From Alphaproteobacteria bacterium (lineage in GTDB: Bacteria; Pseudomonadota; Alphaproteobacteria; Micropepsales; Micropepsaceae): a DNA stretch of 61,955 nucleotides. Below, piece after piece: positions 8,188 to 17,095 of this stretch; the first letter of the stretch is position 1, and each line of letters starts with the position of its first letter. Below the pieces are notes generated by a model. That model saw nothing but the letters and a program-made list of their open reading frames with translations. It made no database searches and was not told the DNA's origin. Location of the stretch: NCBI GenBank assembly GCA_028865545.1, contig JAGWJY010000015.1, positions 1 through 61,955 on the forward strand. The letters are read 5' to 3'. The translations under genes were made by a program, and so were the position numbers.

Positions 8188-9345
8188 TCAGCTTGTTTTC
8201 ACCTTGTCCCACGCCCAATCGAGCCATGGCGTCAGGGCTTCGACATCGGACGAGTCCACCGTCGCGCCGCACCAGATGCGAAGACCAGGCGGGGCTGCGC
8301 GATAGGCCGCGATGTCCAGGGCCACACCTTCCTTGTCCAGTGTCGATGCGATCTTTTTGGCGGCATCGGCCTGAGCCTCGGGGGCCAGAGCCGTGAACCA
8401 GGGATCGACGATCTTGAGGCATACGCTGGTGTTGGAGCGGATGGCTTCGTCCTTGGCGAGGAAATCGGCCCAGCCGCATTCCTTCACCCAGTTCGCCAGC
8501 ACCTTCAGGTTCGCGTTGGAGCGTCCGATCAGGGCCTTCAAGCCTCCGAGCCCTTCCGCCCATTTCAGCGCGTCGAGATAATCCTCCAGCGCCAGCATGG
8601 ACGGCGTGTTGATTGTCTCGCCTTCGAAGATACCTTCGACCAGCTTGCCGCCCTTCGTCATGCGAAAGATCTTTGGCATGGGCCAGGCCGGCGTATGGGC
8701 CTCAAGCCGCGCAACGGCATTCGGGGAGAGGATCAACATGCCGTGCGCGGCTTCACCCCCGAGAACTTTCTGCCAGGAGAAGGTCGCGACATCGAGTTTC
8801 TTCCAGGGGATATCCATGGCGAATGCCGCAGAGGTGGCGTCGCAAATCGTAAGTCCTTCGCGTGTATCGGAAATCCAGTCGCCATTGGGCACGCGCACAC
8901 CGGACGTCGTGCCGTTCCACAGGAACACGATATCGTTCTTGGGATCGGCTTCTCTAAGGTTCGGTAATTCGCCGTAAGCCGCCTTGAAAATACGGCTGTC
9001 CTTGAGCCTCAGCTGCTTGACCGTATCGGTGACCCAGTCCTCACCGAAACTTTCCCAGGCGAACAGATCGACGGTGCGTGGTCCAAGCATCGACCACATC
9101 GCCATTTCCACGGCGCCTGTGTCGGAGGCTGGCACGATGCCGACGCGATAATCGGCGGGAATGCCGAGCAGCGCTTTGGTGCGGTCGATTGCTTCCTTCA
9201 GCTTCGCCTTGCCCGGCTTGGAGCGGTGCGAGCGACCGAGAAGGGCGGCGTTGAGGGCTTCTGGAGTCCAGCCTGGCCGCTTGGCGCAAGGTCCAGACGA
9301 AAAAAAAGGCCGTGCGGGGCGCACGGCCGGCATCTTACCGGTCAT
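8188..9345 (-). CDS. serC: phosphoserine aminotransferase
   Basis: PLP-dependent transaminase converting 3-phosphohydroxypyruvate plus glutamate to phosphoserine; also acts in pyridoxal phosphate synthesis in many bacteria. 385 residues, the length of the alphaproteobacterial SerC branch. The N-terminus [13 protein letters not shown] is characteristic, and K193 in [14 protein letters not shown] is the expected PLP Schiff-base lysine. A conserved-looking VRVPNGDWI segment sits near residue 130. It heads the serine operon and is preceded by a promoter and a two-hairpin leader. Confidence 0.95.
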   Translation of the reverse strand: MTGKMPAVRPARPFFSSGPCAKRPGWTPEALNAALLGRSHRSKPGKAKLKEAIDRTKALLGIPADYRVGIVPASDTGAVEMAMWSMLGPRTVDLFAWESFGEDWVTDTVKQLRLKDSRIFKAAYGELPNLREADPKNDIVFLWNGTTSGVRVPNGDWISDTREGLTICDATSAAFAMDIPWKKLDVATFSWQKVLGGEAAHGMLILSPNAVARLEAHTPAWPMPKIFRMTKGGKLVEGIFEGETINTPSMLALEDYLDALKWAEGLGGLKALIGRSNANLKVLANWVKECGWADFLAKDEAIRSNTSVCLKIVDPWFTALAPEAQADAAKKIASTLDKEGVALDIAAYRAAPPGLRIWCGATVDSSDVEALTPWLDWAWDKVKTS

Positions 9346-9398
9346 CTCACATTCCTTTCAGAATGTTGCGCCTCGTTGGGGAGGCGTGGCCCACGGAC
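9346..9398 (-). ncRNA. serC leader RNA motif (putative cis-regulator)
   Basis: On the minus strand the leader holds two adjacent small hairpins directly before serC: CGTGGGCCACG and CGCCTCCCCAACGAGGCG. A short tail with the ribosome site AAAGGAATG follows. This layout and position match what I remember of the serC motif described upstream of serC-serA operons in alphaproteobacteria (two stems just before the ribosome site). The identification rests on recall, not a covariance model. No ligand is known to me. Confidence 0.6.
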
Positions 9399-9399
9399 G

Positions 9400-9428
9400 G
9401 ATATAAAGATTCGCATGGACGCAGTCAA
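9400..9428 (-). promoter_or_regulatory. sigma70-type promoter of serC operon
   Basis: Read on the minus strand: -35 TTGACT (9423-9428), a 17-bp spacer, then -10 TATATC (9400-9405). Initiation about seven bases downstream would start the RNA at the first hairpin of the leader, which supports both calls. Confidence 0.6.
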
Positions 9429-9483
9429 ACGATAAAACTGCGACTTCGTGTTTTGCTTAAAAGCAACTTTCCTGCGTGGCTTC

Positions 9484-10296
9484 TTAAATGGAGATTTCGC
9501 CGACCATATATAGGGCGCAGGGACCTGAGATAACCGTACGCGCGCCTTCATCGGTGCAGATGAGGTCACCGCCGCGCGGCGAAACCTGCCTTGCTTTCAT
9601 GGTTTTTTTGGAAAGACGCTTTGCCCAGAACGGCGTGAGCGCGCAATGCGCCGAGCCCGTCACCGGATCTTCCGGAACGCCTTTGTCCGGTGCAAAGAAG
9701 CGCGAGACGAAATCGTAGCCTTTGTCGCCTTTTGCCGTGGCGATCAAACCCCACATGCCAATCCCGCGCAGTACCCGCGCAATGTTACCCTGGTCTTTAA
9801 TGCTGCGAACGATCTTCGCGTCATCCCAGACGGCAAGCAGATAGCGCGCTCTGTAGATTTCCTTTGGCGGTGCTACGTCCAGCGCCTCGGCAATGGTCTC
9901 CGCAAACCCGTCGGGTGCGTCGAACGGGATCGTCATATCGGAAGGAAGCGACATCACATGTTGTCCGTCGCGGCCGCGCGTAACGATCAATTCGCCGGAT
10001 CGCGTTTGGAACGACACCGCTTTTAGTTCTGGATCGAGGAATTCGAATACCGTCCATGCGCTGGCCAGCGTCGCATGACCGCACAGATCGACTTCCGCTT
10101 CCGGCGTGAACCAGCGAAGGTCATAGCGTCCCGGAGAGGTCTTCACGAAGAACGCCGTTTCGGCGAGGTTGTTCTCGTTGGCGATCTTCTGCATCAAGCT
10201 GGGCTCGACCCACGATTCGAGCGGGACGACCGCTGCAGGATTTCCCTCGAGTACATGGTTGGCGAACGCATCAACCTGCCAAAGCTTCAGTTTCAT
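9484..10296 (-). CDS. PhzF-family isomerase/epimerase
   Basis: 270-residue protein of the PhzF/diaminopimelate-epimerase-like fold. The N-terminus KLWQVDAFANHVLEGNPAAV and the segment ANENNLAETAFF carry the family's conserved region, with the catalytic Glu in LAET. DLCGHATLASA and the C-terminal EDPVTGSAHCALTPFW are the other family signatures. Many members have no assigned substrate, and the neighbours (serC, a small hypothetical) do not settle it. The ATG at 10296 has GGAGGGC just upstream and matches the family start; the longer reading frame to 10428 is not supported. Confidence 0.85.
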   Translation of the reverse strand: MKLKLWQVDAFANHVLEGNPAAVVPLESWVEPSLMQKIANENNLAETAFFVKTSPGRYDLRWFTPEAEVDLCGHATLASAWTVFEFLDPELKAVSFQTRSGELIVTRGRDGQHVMSLPSDMTIPFDAPDGFAETIAEALDVAPPKEIYRARYLLAVWDDAKIVRSIKDQGNIARVLRGIGMWGLIATAKGDKGYDFVSRFFAPDKGVPEDPVTGSAHCALTPFWAKRLSKKTMKARQVSPRGGDLICTDEGARTVISGPCALYMVGEISI

Positions 10297-10492
10297 CACT
10301 GCCCTCCTAGCCTCGGGCTCCAACGTTAACGCCGGTCGCGAGCGCCGCGAATATGCGCCTTTGCATGACGGATCACACGTGTAGACATAGTAATACCACG
10401 CCTGAGATGCCTTGCCGGCGGTCTCCAAACTGGTGGCCTGAGCCCCGATCGCGCGCTATTCTACGAGAGAAAAATGGTCCCTGGGAGGCGAA

Positions 10493-10804
10493 ATGGATAT
10501 TCGCGCACCCTCTATTCAATGGCCCGCCGCGCTGAATAGTGCCGGGCCGAATGAAGACCCGGGCATCATGCTGACTGGCACCGCTAGAATCGCCGGCGTC
10601 GATTTTCTGGTGTCTGCGCTGCGCATGCGCGATGGCATGCGGATTCCGGATTACAAAGACGATGTATCCGAGAAGATTTACGAGACGGCGCTGAACAGCA
10701 TGCTGGACGATGTCGAGGATTTGGTGAATTCCATGGAACCGGAGTTGCTGGCGATTAATGGCGGCCTGTACCTTTTGTGGATGGTGCCGGTGGCTCAGAA
10801 CTGA
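10493..10804 (+). CDS. small hypothetical protein
   Basis: 103-residue acidic protein that I do not recognise. It has no signal peptide or membrane helix; the middle (DDVSEKIYETALNSMLDDVEDLVNS) is likely helical and the end is hydrophobic (LYLLWMVPV). The ATG follows GGGAGGCGAA, a good ribosome site. It is encoded alone and ends five bases from the stop of the convergent ClC channel gene. Confidence 0.6.
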   Translation: MDIRAPSIQWPAALNSAGPNEDPGIMLTGTARIAGVDFLVSALRMRDGMRIPDYKDDVSEKIYETALNSMLDDVEDLVNSMEPELLAINGGLYLLWMVPVAQN

Positions 10805-10809
10805 GCGCC

Positions 10810-12609
10810 CTACATCATGGTTCCTTGATGTTCGGCATAGGGCCGCACACTGTCGGCGACCGAGTCCGCGACGTGCTCCTTGGTGATGACGCCGATGATG
10901 TCGCTGACATGCGGGATGCCTTTGGCGCGCACGACAATGATCATCGACGCGTTCTTGCGCCACATACGGTCAATTACACCAAACATGACGTCCTCTTCAT
11001 GTGCGATGGTGAATTTCCGGTTCGCCACGTCGCCCAACGTCACGCCTGTATAGGCGCCTTCTAGGCCGCGCCGCAGCGAAATGTTCACTCGCATGGTACC
11101 CGCGATGTTTTCGCCGTTGGTGACGATGATGTGGCAGAATGTGCCGTTGTGTTCGGGCTTGCGCAGGAAGGCATCGAATTCCATATCGTGCGGGAGTACT
11201 AGGAAGTTCTTGTCCATGACATCACCCGCCGGGCGGATCAGGAACATGTTGGCGTGCAGCGCCTTGGGGATGAAGTGGCGGCGGGCCACAAGCTTGATCG
11301 TGTAGATGTTCTCACTACTCAACAGGCGGCGTATGCCGATGCTGACGGCGACCGCGACGATCATCGGCATCACGATGTCGTAGTCGCGTGTCATCTCGAA
11401 GATCATGGTGACGGCCGTCATCGCCGCGCCGGTGGCGCCGCCCACCATCGCTGCCATGCCGACCATGGCGAAGGCCGCTATGGTGATGTCAGGCAGCGGC
11501 AGGATTATGTGAGCCACGGCTCCGAAGGCGCCGCCCAGTGTGGCGCCCATGAACAATGACGGTGAAAAGATGCCGCCCGACGAGCCTGAGCCGAGGCTGA
11601 AAATTGTCGCCGCCAGCTTGCTGACGAACAGCAAGATCATGAACGGCGCAGCGATCATTCCGCCCAGCAGGATATCCTGCACGGTGGAATAACCCACGCC
11701 GTCAATATGATAGTGACCGGAGCCGCGTAGGAACGCATACATCATCACACCGACGACCAGCATGCCGGCGGCGTGGCGCAGATAGGGATTACGCACTTTT
11801 TCGAAGAATTTATCGGCTCCGTTTAGGCCGCGAATAAAACCTGTGGCGGCCACACCGATGATCGCACCTAGCAGCACGTAGAGAAGGATCGCATCCAGTG
11901 ACGCCGGCTGGTCCGATAGAAAAAGCTTGGCGGGCACCTCGAAGGCAGGCCTGATGCCCAGGAACAATCTTGCAATAAACGTCGCCGTGCCGGTTGCCAG
12001 CGCCACCGGCAGGAAAGTGCGTACACTGACTTCTGGCATCATCAGCTCGATGGCGAACATCACGCCGCCGATCGGCGTGTTGAACGTCGCGGCGATGCCG
12101 GCGCCGGCGCCCGCTGCGACTAGTGTGATGCGTTGCCATGCGTCCATGCGGATGAGCTGTCCGACCGTCGACCCCAGCGAGGCGCCGATCTGGATGATGG
12201 GACCTTCGCGTCCGACCGCCGCGCCCGTGCCGATGGCGAGCGCCGAGGCAAGTGACTTTACGATCGCGACGACGGGGCGAATTTTGCCGTCTTGGTAGAA
12301 GATCGCGTCCATGACTTCTGGCACGCCGTGTCCACGTGCTTCCGGCGCGAATTTCGAGACGAGAAATACGACGCCTAGACCGCCTAGTACCGGCACCAGC
12401 ACGATGGCGATCCCCCACGGGCTCGGCGCCGTGTAAAGATTTGCATCGTAGACATACGAAAAAAGGCCGAAATAAGCGACGTTATGGATGAGACCGATCA
12501 GGCCGCGAAAGAAGATGGCGCCAAATCCGGTGATCACACCGACGCCGACCGCGACGAAGGATAGGGCCAGGAGCCCAATCGGCCGTTCGGTGGAGTAACT
12601 TCGCCCCAT
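10810..12609 (-). CDS. ClC-family chloride channel/antiporter with CBS domains
   Basis: 599-residue inner-membrane protein. About 430 residues of transmembrane helices contain the ClC selectivity elements GREGPIIQ (with the gating glutamate typical of Cl-/H+ exchangers) and GSGSSGGIFSPSLFMGA. The cytoplasmic C-terminal part (from about residue 455) looks like a pair of CBS domains, with VMDKNFLVLPHDMEFDAF and the final VRAKGIPHVSDIIGVITKEH. Loss of the gating Glu would have suggested a channel; its presence favours an exchanger. No neighbouring gene points to a particular physiological role. Confidence 0.9.
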   Translation of the reverse strand: MGRSYSTERPIGLLALSFVAVGVGVITGFGAIFFRGLIGLIHNVAYFGLFSYVYDANLYTAPSPWGIAIVLVPVLGGLGVVFLVSKFAPEARGHGVPEVMDAIFYQDGKIRPVVAIVKSLASALAIGTGAAVGREGPIIQIGASLGSTVGQLIRMDAWQRITLVAAGAGAGIAATFNTPIGGVMFAIELMMPEVSVRTFLPVALATGTATFIARLFLGIRPAFEVPAKLFLSDQPASLDAILLYVLLGAIIGVAATGFIRGLNGADKFFEKVRNPYLRHAAGMLVVGVMMYAFLRGSGHYHIDGVGYSTVQDILLGGMIAAPFMILLFVSKLAATIFSLGSGSSGGIFSPSLFMGATLGGAFGAVAHIILPLPDITIAAFAMVGMAAMVGGATGAAMTAVTMIFEMTRDYDIVMPMIVAVAVSIGIRRLLSSENIYTIKLVARRHFIPKALHANMFLIRPAGDVMDKNFLVLPHDMEFDAFLRKPEHNGTFCHIIVTNGENIAGTMRVNISLRRGLEGAYTGVTLGDVANRKFTIAHEEDVMFGVIDRMWRKNASMIIVVRAKGIPHVSDIIGVITKEHVADSVADSVRPYAEHQGTMM

Positions 12610-12725
12610 GGGGCGACAATGTGCCCATCTCGGTCATGAAAAGCCAGCAAATTGACGCCGTGCACCACCGTGTCATCTCCACGGCTCGCTGACGTCGCGA
12701 GACCTTTTATCCTTGTCGCTTTCCG

Positions 12726-13187
12726 CTACTTCGTTGCTGCTGCGAGGTAGGCGATCAGCGCGTGGCGCTGCTTGTCGTCTTTGATGCCGGCGAACGGCAT
12801 GCGGTTGCCAGGGACGAATTTTGCCGGATCGGTGAGATAGATATCGAGCGTCTTCGCGCTCCACACCACATCGGCGCTCTGCATTGCCGCTGAATAACCG
12901 AAGCCTTCGAGCGTTCCCGCATGACGGCCGAACAGCCCGTGCAGATTCGGCCCAAGACCGCTTCCTTCGTCAGCAATGACGGTGTGGCAAGAGCTGCAAT
13001 TATCTTGAAAGATTTTCTCGCCGCCGGCTTGCTCCCCGTCCGGTTCGGAAGCACTTTCGCCCATCATGCCATGACCCATCATTCCTTGGCCCATCATGCC
13101 GCCGGTCTCCGCTGACGGCTGGGCAAGGGCGGCGACCGCAAGTGCTGCAGCGGCAACAGCTGCACCGATCGGCATCGTCTTGCCCAC
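12726..13187 (-). CDS. exported c-type cytochrome with Met/Gly-rich segment
   Basis: 153 residues: a signal peptide (MPIGAAVAAAALAVAALAQ), then an unusual MMGQGMMGHGMMGE stretch, then a class I cytochrome c domain. The heme site is C64-S-S-C67-H68 and the sixth ligand is probably the Met in GNRMPF. It would act in the periplasm as an electron carrier. Repeated Met with His resembles low-affinity copper-binding tails, an inference only. The GTG at 13187, preceded by GGGAGATAA, gives a normal signal peptide; the longer frame to 13244 adds an unlikely N-terminus. Confidence 0.85.
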   Translation of the reverse strand: MGKTMPIGAAVAAAALAVAALAQPSAETGGMMGQGMMGHGMMGESASEPDGEQAGGEKIFQDNCSSCHTVIADEGSGLGPNLHGLFGRHAGTLEGFGYSAAMQSADVVWSAKTLDIYLTDPAKFVPGNRMPFAGIKDDKQRHALIAYLAAATK

Positions 13188-13305
13188 GATATTATCTCCC
13201 AGAAGGCGGAACTCACCGCTCGGCCCCGCGTTTCGACATGGCAATTAAAGACGCATTTTGGATGCCTCGTAAACACAAGGTCGCGGCGGTGATGAAAATT
13301 TTCGG

Positions 13306-14208
13306 CTATACTGCCACGCTGGTATTCATCATCGCACTGCGTTTTTCCCGCAGCGCGCTCTTCATGCTGCGCTGGAGTCTATCGAAGGCGCGAACCTCGA
13401 TCTGGCGCACGCGCTCGCGTGAAACGCCGAACCTGTGCGACAGCTCTTCGAGTGTCGCTGGCTCGTCCTGTAGCCTCCGCGCACGGATGATTTCCCGTTC
13501 GCGTTCTGGCAATTCGCCGAGCGCTGCGTTAAGCAGGTCTCTGCGTTCGCTGACTTCTTCAGCGTCCGCCATGCGGGTTTCCTGGTCGATCGTGTCGTCG
13601 GCCAACCAGTCCTGCCATTCCGACTCGCCGTCTCCGCGCAAAGGCGCGTTGAGTGAAGAATCGGGCGCCGACAAGCGGCGGTTCATGTTGACGAGCTCCG
13701 TTTCGGAGACGCCAAGTTGGTCGGCCAACTTCGATACGTGTTCCGGCGTCAGGTCGCCTTCCTCGATGGCATTGATCTTGTTCTTGGCCTTGCGCAGGTT
13801 GAAGAACAGCTTCTTCTGGTCGGATGTGGTGCCAATCTTTACCAGGCTCCAGGAACGCAGGATGAATTCCTGGATCGAGGCGCGAATCCACCACATGGCA
13901 TAGGTTGCCAGACGGAAACCACGTTCCGGATCGAAGCGCTTGACCGCCTGCATCAACCCGACATTGCCTTCTGCGACGATCTCAGACACCGGCAGGCCAT
14001 AGCCGCGATAGCCCATGGCGATCTTGGCCACCAGCCGCAGGTGCGAGGTGACGAGCTTGCGTGCGGCCTCGGGATCCTCATGCTCCTTCCAGCGCTTGGC
14101 GAGCATGTACTCCTCCTCCGGTGCCAGAAGTGGGAACTTCCGGATTTCCGAAAGATAGCGCGATAAACCGCCTTCGCCATGGAGGGCCGGTAGCCCGCGG
14201 CTGCTCAT
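13306..14208 (-). CDS. rpoH: RNA polymerase heat-shock sigma factor RpoH
   Basis: 300-residue group 3 sigma factor directing heat-shock transcription. Region 2 includes YMLAKRWKEHEDPEAA and the core-binding GNVGLMQAVKRFDPERGFRLATYAMWWIRASIQEF. The RpoH box DQKKLFFNLRKAKNKI separates it from other sigma factors. Region 4.2 shows the HTH TLEELSHRFGVSRERVRQIE. The ATG at 14208 has GGGG upstream and gives the family length; the reading frame extends a further 36 codons upstream without merit. It follows rluD on the same strand, a common alphaproteobacterial order. Confidence 0.95.
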   Translation of the reverse strand: MSSRGLPALHGEGGLSRYLSEIRKFPLLAPEEEYMLAKRWKEHEDPEAARKLVTSHLRLVAKIAMGYRGYGLPVSEIVAEGNVGLMQAVKRFDPERGFRLATYAMWWIRASIQEFILRSWSLVKIGTTSDQKKLFFNLRKAKNKINAIEEGDLTPEHVSKLADQLGVSETELVNMNRRLSAPDSSLNAPLRGDGESEWQDWLADDTIDQETRMADAEEVSERRDLLNAALGELPEREREIIRARRLQDEPATLEELSHRFGVSRERVRQIEVRAFDRLQRSMKSALREKRSAMMNTSVAV

Positions 14209-14329
14209 TTTCGAACCCCTTTTCCCAGCGCCCAAGCGCGCCGGAGACACACACTCTAATACGCCCCCACACGGGGTGGGATAAAGTAAACACGACGGCA
14301 CGCCAATTGTCCGCAAGATGTAGGCGCGA

Positions 14330-15346
14330 TTAAGGAATCTTCAAGCCTCGCAAAGCAGCAATCAGGCTGGATAAGTCCGCCGGCCACTTCGACTCAAACC
14401 GTAAGGTCTTGTGCAGGCTGGGGTGCTGGAAGCCGAGAATATACGCATGCAGCGCCTGTCGCGGGAAATTCGTGGCCGCGGCGAATGCTACCTCTTCGCT
14501 GGGTGTCTTCGGCCGCGGTGCTTGGCGCGCCCGTCCATAGGAAGCGTCGCCGATCAACGGATGTCCCAGATGGGTCAGGTGTACGCGAATCTGGTGCGTG
14601 CGGCCGGTCTCCAGCCGGCACTCGAGCAGCGAGGCAAAGGGCCGCTCCATATCCCCGAAGCGCTCTACCACGTGATAGCGTGTGCGCGCTTCCTTGCCGC
14701 CGGCGCGCAGTACGCCCATGCGTTTACGATCGAACGGATTGCGGCCGATCTGGGTGTCGATGACGCCCTCGCCAAGCCTGGGGCTACCCCACACCACCGC
14801 ATTGTAGGCGCGTTCGATGGTGTGGTTTGCGAACTGCTTGGCGAGGCTCGCCATGGCGCGCTCGTTCTTCGCCGCGACCAGCAGCCCGCTGGTGTCCTTG
14901 TCGAGACGGTGGACGATCCCTGGTCGTACCACGCCGCCGACGCCCGACAGCGAGCCGCCGCAGTGGGCGATCAGGGCATTGACCAGTGTCCCGTCTGGAT
15001 TGCCGGCGGCTGGGTGCACCACCAGCCCCGCCGGCTTATCGATGACGATGAGGTCCTTATCCTCGTAGACGACGGTCAGCGGGATGTCCTGGCCTTGCGG
15101 CGTTGCTGGCGTGGGCTCCGGCACTTCGATCAGATAGGTTTCGCCGGGTTTGACCCTGTGATTGGCGTCTCTTATCGTCTCGCCGCTGCGCGTCACCGCG
15201 CCGGCGTCAAGCAATTGGCGCAGGCGCGAGCGGCTCAAGTCGGTATGTGTGTCCGCCAGGAAGCGGTCGAGCCGGGCCCCCGTTCGGTCGTCCGTGACCG
15301 TGGCGCGGCGCAACGTTTCCCCACCGGAGGACTTCGTGTCTGACAT
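14330..15346 (-). CDS. rluD: 23S rRNA pseudouridine synthase, RluD type
   Basis: 338-residue RluA-family enzyme that isomerises uridines in 23S rRNA. The N-terminal S4 RNA-binding domain reads ARLDRFLADTHTDLSRSRLR. The catalytic motif HRLDKDTSGLLVAAKN carries the active Asp. ETGRTHQIRVHLTHLGHPLIGD is the second family signature. The ATG at 15346 is chosen; a TTG at 15364 is possible. Its 5' end overlaps the divergent gene at 15336 by 11 bases. Specificity for the RluD positions (helix 69) is inferred from overall similarity. Confidence 0.9.
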   Translation of the reverse strand: MSDTKSSGGETLRRATVTDDRTGARLDRFLADTHTDLSRSRLRQLLDAGAVTRSGETIRDANHRVKPGETYLIEVPEPTPATPQGQDIPLTVVYEDKDLIVIDKPAGLVVHPAAGNPDGTLVNALIAHCGGSLSGVGGVVRPGIVHRLDKDTSGLLVAAKNERAMASLAKQFANHTIERAYNAVVWGSPRLGEGVIDTQIGRNPFDRKRMGVLRAGGKEARTRYHVVERFGDMERPFASLLECRLETGRTHQIRVHLTHLGHPLIGDASYGRARQAPRPKTPSEEVAFAAATNFPRQALHAYILGFQHPSLHKTLRFESKWPADLSSLIAALRGLKIP

Positions 15347-15683
15347 CTCCGAATCCAATCCCAAAGCGACACTAGGCTACCGCCTTGCGTTGGCCGGCGT
15401 CATCTTCCTCGGTGTCCTGATCGTCGCGGGCGTCGGCGTGTTGATCGTCGGGCTGGTGAAAGGCTGGGGCACGCATGCACCCGGTTCCGGTCCAGCCGCC
15501 GCGTCACCCGTCGCGGCACCTGTCCATATGACGCTGGCCTCCGGCTATACCATCCTGAGCGCCGACACCCAGCCGGGCCGGCTCGTCCTGCATCTGCGTT
15601 CGTCTGAGAAAGACGAGATCGACATCATTGATCTCAACGACGGACATATCATCAGTATCATCCAGGCTCAGGCGCCGAAGTAG
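15336..15683 (+). CDS. small inner-membrane protein of unknown function
   Basis: 115 residues: a short cytoplasmic N-terminus, one strong transmembrane helix (LALAGVIFLGVLIVAGVGVLIVGLV), an Ala/Pro linker, and a periplasmic domain with several beta strands (GRLVLHLRSSEKDEIDIIDL). The GTG start at 15336 has GGAGG five bases upstream, and the membrane anchor then begins properly. It is divergent from rluD with overlapping start regions, so the two promoters must lie inside each other's coding sequence. I do not recognise the family. Confidence 0.7.
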   Translation: MSDISESNPKATLGYRLALAGVIFLGVLIVAGVGVLIVGLVKGWGTHAPGSGPAAASPVAAPVHMTLASGYTILSADTQPGRLVLHLRSSEKDEIDIIDLNDGHIISIIQAQAPK

Positions 15684-15761
15684 CGGCCTGTTGTTTTCTT
15701 CGCCAAGGGTAGGTGGAAGCACGGATTTGCGACGTAAAGGCGGAGGGGACAATCTGCCGCG

Positions 15762-16175
15762 ATGATTACCATGCTTATTCTGCCGGAACCGCTTCGGGCT
15801 CAGCTTGCGGCCGAGGCGCGCGCGGCTTTCCCGCGCGAATGTTGCGGCCTGATCGAAGGCGTTCGTGATTTCGAACGTATTCGCGCCCTTACACTGCATC
15901 CGACCGCAAATTTCAGCGTCGATGCCGACAGTTTCGAGGTCGATCCGGCAGCCCATCTCCGCCTGCGGCGCGAGGCGCGTGCTGCGGGCCGCGAAATCGT
16001 CGGCTGCTACCACTCCCACCCCAACGGACAGCCGCAGCCGTCGGACCGCGACCGGGCCTATGACGGTCAGGACGGCTTTGTCTGGCTGATCGCGGCGCTC
16101 GACGAGGGCGTGGCGTCGGTAGACCTTTCCGCCTTCGAAGGCGCCCATTTTCGGCAGATTTCCCTGGTCGAATAG
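15762..16175 (+). CDS. JAMM/Mov34-MPN domain metalloprotease-like protein (M67)
   Basis: 137-residue JAMM-fold protein. All zinc-site residues are in place: E26 in RECCGLIEG, H84 and H86 in YHSHPNG, S94 and D97 in PSDRD. Prokaryotic relatives cleave isopeptide or cysteine-containing peptide links, for instance with ThiS/MoaD-like carrier proteins. No such partner is encoded here, so the substrate is unknown. It is a single gene between a small membrane protein and tRNA-Glu. Confidence 0.85.
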   Translation: MITMLILPEPLRAQLAAEARAAFPRECCGLIEGVRDFERIRALTLHPTANFSVDADSFEVDPAAHLRLRREARAAGREIVGCYHSHPNGQPQPSDRDRAYDGQDGFVWLIAALDEGVASVDLSAFEGAHFRQISLVE

Positions 16176-16227
16176 GCGGCGCTTGAAGTGCCCTGCCGCG
16201 GCCCGCTATAAGCGCAGCCCACCGCTG

Positions 16228-16302
16228 GCTCCCATCGTCTAGCGGTTAGGACGCGGCCCTCTCAAGGCTGAAACGGGGGTTCGATTCCCCCTGGGAGCGC
16301 CA
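16228..16302 (+). tRNA. tRNA-Glu (anticodon CTC)
   Basis: 75 bases including an encoded CCA. The acceptor stem GCTCCCA pairs with TGGGAGC. The D-arm has the Glu-type CGTCTAGCGGTTAGGACG. The anticodon stem CGGCC/GGCTG encloses the loop CTCTCAA, giving anticodon CTC. The T-arm is GGGGGTTCGATTCCCCC. A small reading frame on the opposite strand here is an artefact of the tRNA. Confidence 0.93.
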
Positions 16303-16428
16303 ACTTTTCTAGCTACATATTGAAGACCTGTTTGCACGTATCGACCGCTCAGCCAGTAGATCGATCGCAATCGTACATCGTAGAGGCGTGCGGCCGGCGG
16401 CTGTCGCGGCAGGGACCAAGGTGTTGAT

Positions 16429-17079
16429 GTGAGAATTCCCATTCACCGCGCGGGTTGGCCTTTCATCGGCATTTTTGTCGCGGCGAACCTGTTGCTTTTC
16501 TTCCTTTCGTCGTGGGTTGGCTGGGCCTTTGTTTTGCCGACTCTGTGGTGCATTGCGTTCTTCCGCGATCCGGAGCGTTCAACACCTTCGGGCGACGGAC
16601 TGGTTATAAGTCCTGCGGACGGACGGCTGCTCCCGATCGCTCATGCTGCGCCGCCTCTGGAACTCGGGATGGGCTCGGAACCGCGTGTGCGTCTGAGCAT
16701 TTTCATGAACGTGTTCAACGTGCACGTGAATCGGGTTCCGGTGGACGGGACGGTCGTCGCGCTCAGCTACCGAAAGGGACGTTTTTTCAACGCCGCATTC
16801 GACAAGGCGAGCGAACACAATGAGCGGATGTCAATCCGAATTCATCATGGACATCCGGGGGATGCAGGGGACCTCGCCGTGGTGCAAATCGCGGGCCTGA
16901 TAGCGCGCCGTATCAAGTGCGACCTTGGCCAGGGCCAGCAGGTGCGTCAGGGCGAGCGTTTTGGCATCATCCGATTTGGGAGTAGGCTAGACGTGTACCT
17001 CCCGCGGGGGGCGCAGGTGCTGGCAACGCCGGGGCAGCATGTCAAAGCCGGCGAGACAGTTCTGGCAAAGCTTCAATGA
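16429..17079 (+). CDS. psd: phosphatidylserine decarboxylase
   Basis: Converts phosphatidylserine to phosphatidylethanolamine at the inner membrane. 216 residues, the short prokaryotic type. Two adjacent hydrophobic segments lie at residues 9-45, followed by the catalytic fold with FMNVFNVHVNRVPVDG and the C-terminal FGSRLDVYLP. Ser185 in FGS is the expected self-cleavage site that becomes the pyruvoyl cofactor. The start is GTG; no strong ribosome site is seen. It overlaps or nearly abuts pssA, so the last two steps of PE synthesis are made together, in reversed pathway order. Confidence 0.93.
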   Translation: MRIPIHRAGWPFIGIFVAANLLLFFLSSWVGWAFVLPTLWCIAFFRDPERSTPSGDGLVISPADGRLLPIAHAAPPLELGMGSEPRVRLSIFMNVFNVHVNRVPVDGTVVALSYRKGRFFNAAFDKASEHNERMSIRIHHGHPGDAGDLAVVQIAGLIARRIKCDLGQGQQVRQGERFGIIRFGSRLDVYLPRGAQVLATPGQHVKAGETVLAKLQ

Positions 17080-17095
17080 TGAGACGCTGAGGGAT

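Noticed and set aside
16239-16442. Small minus-strand frame over tRNA-Glu
   Set aside because: It ends in the GNRTPVSALRG-type peptide known to be a false translation of tRNA sequence.
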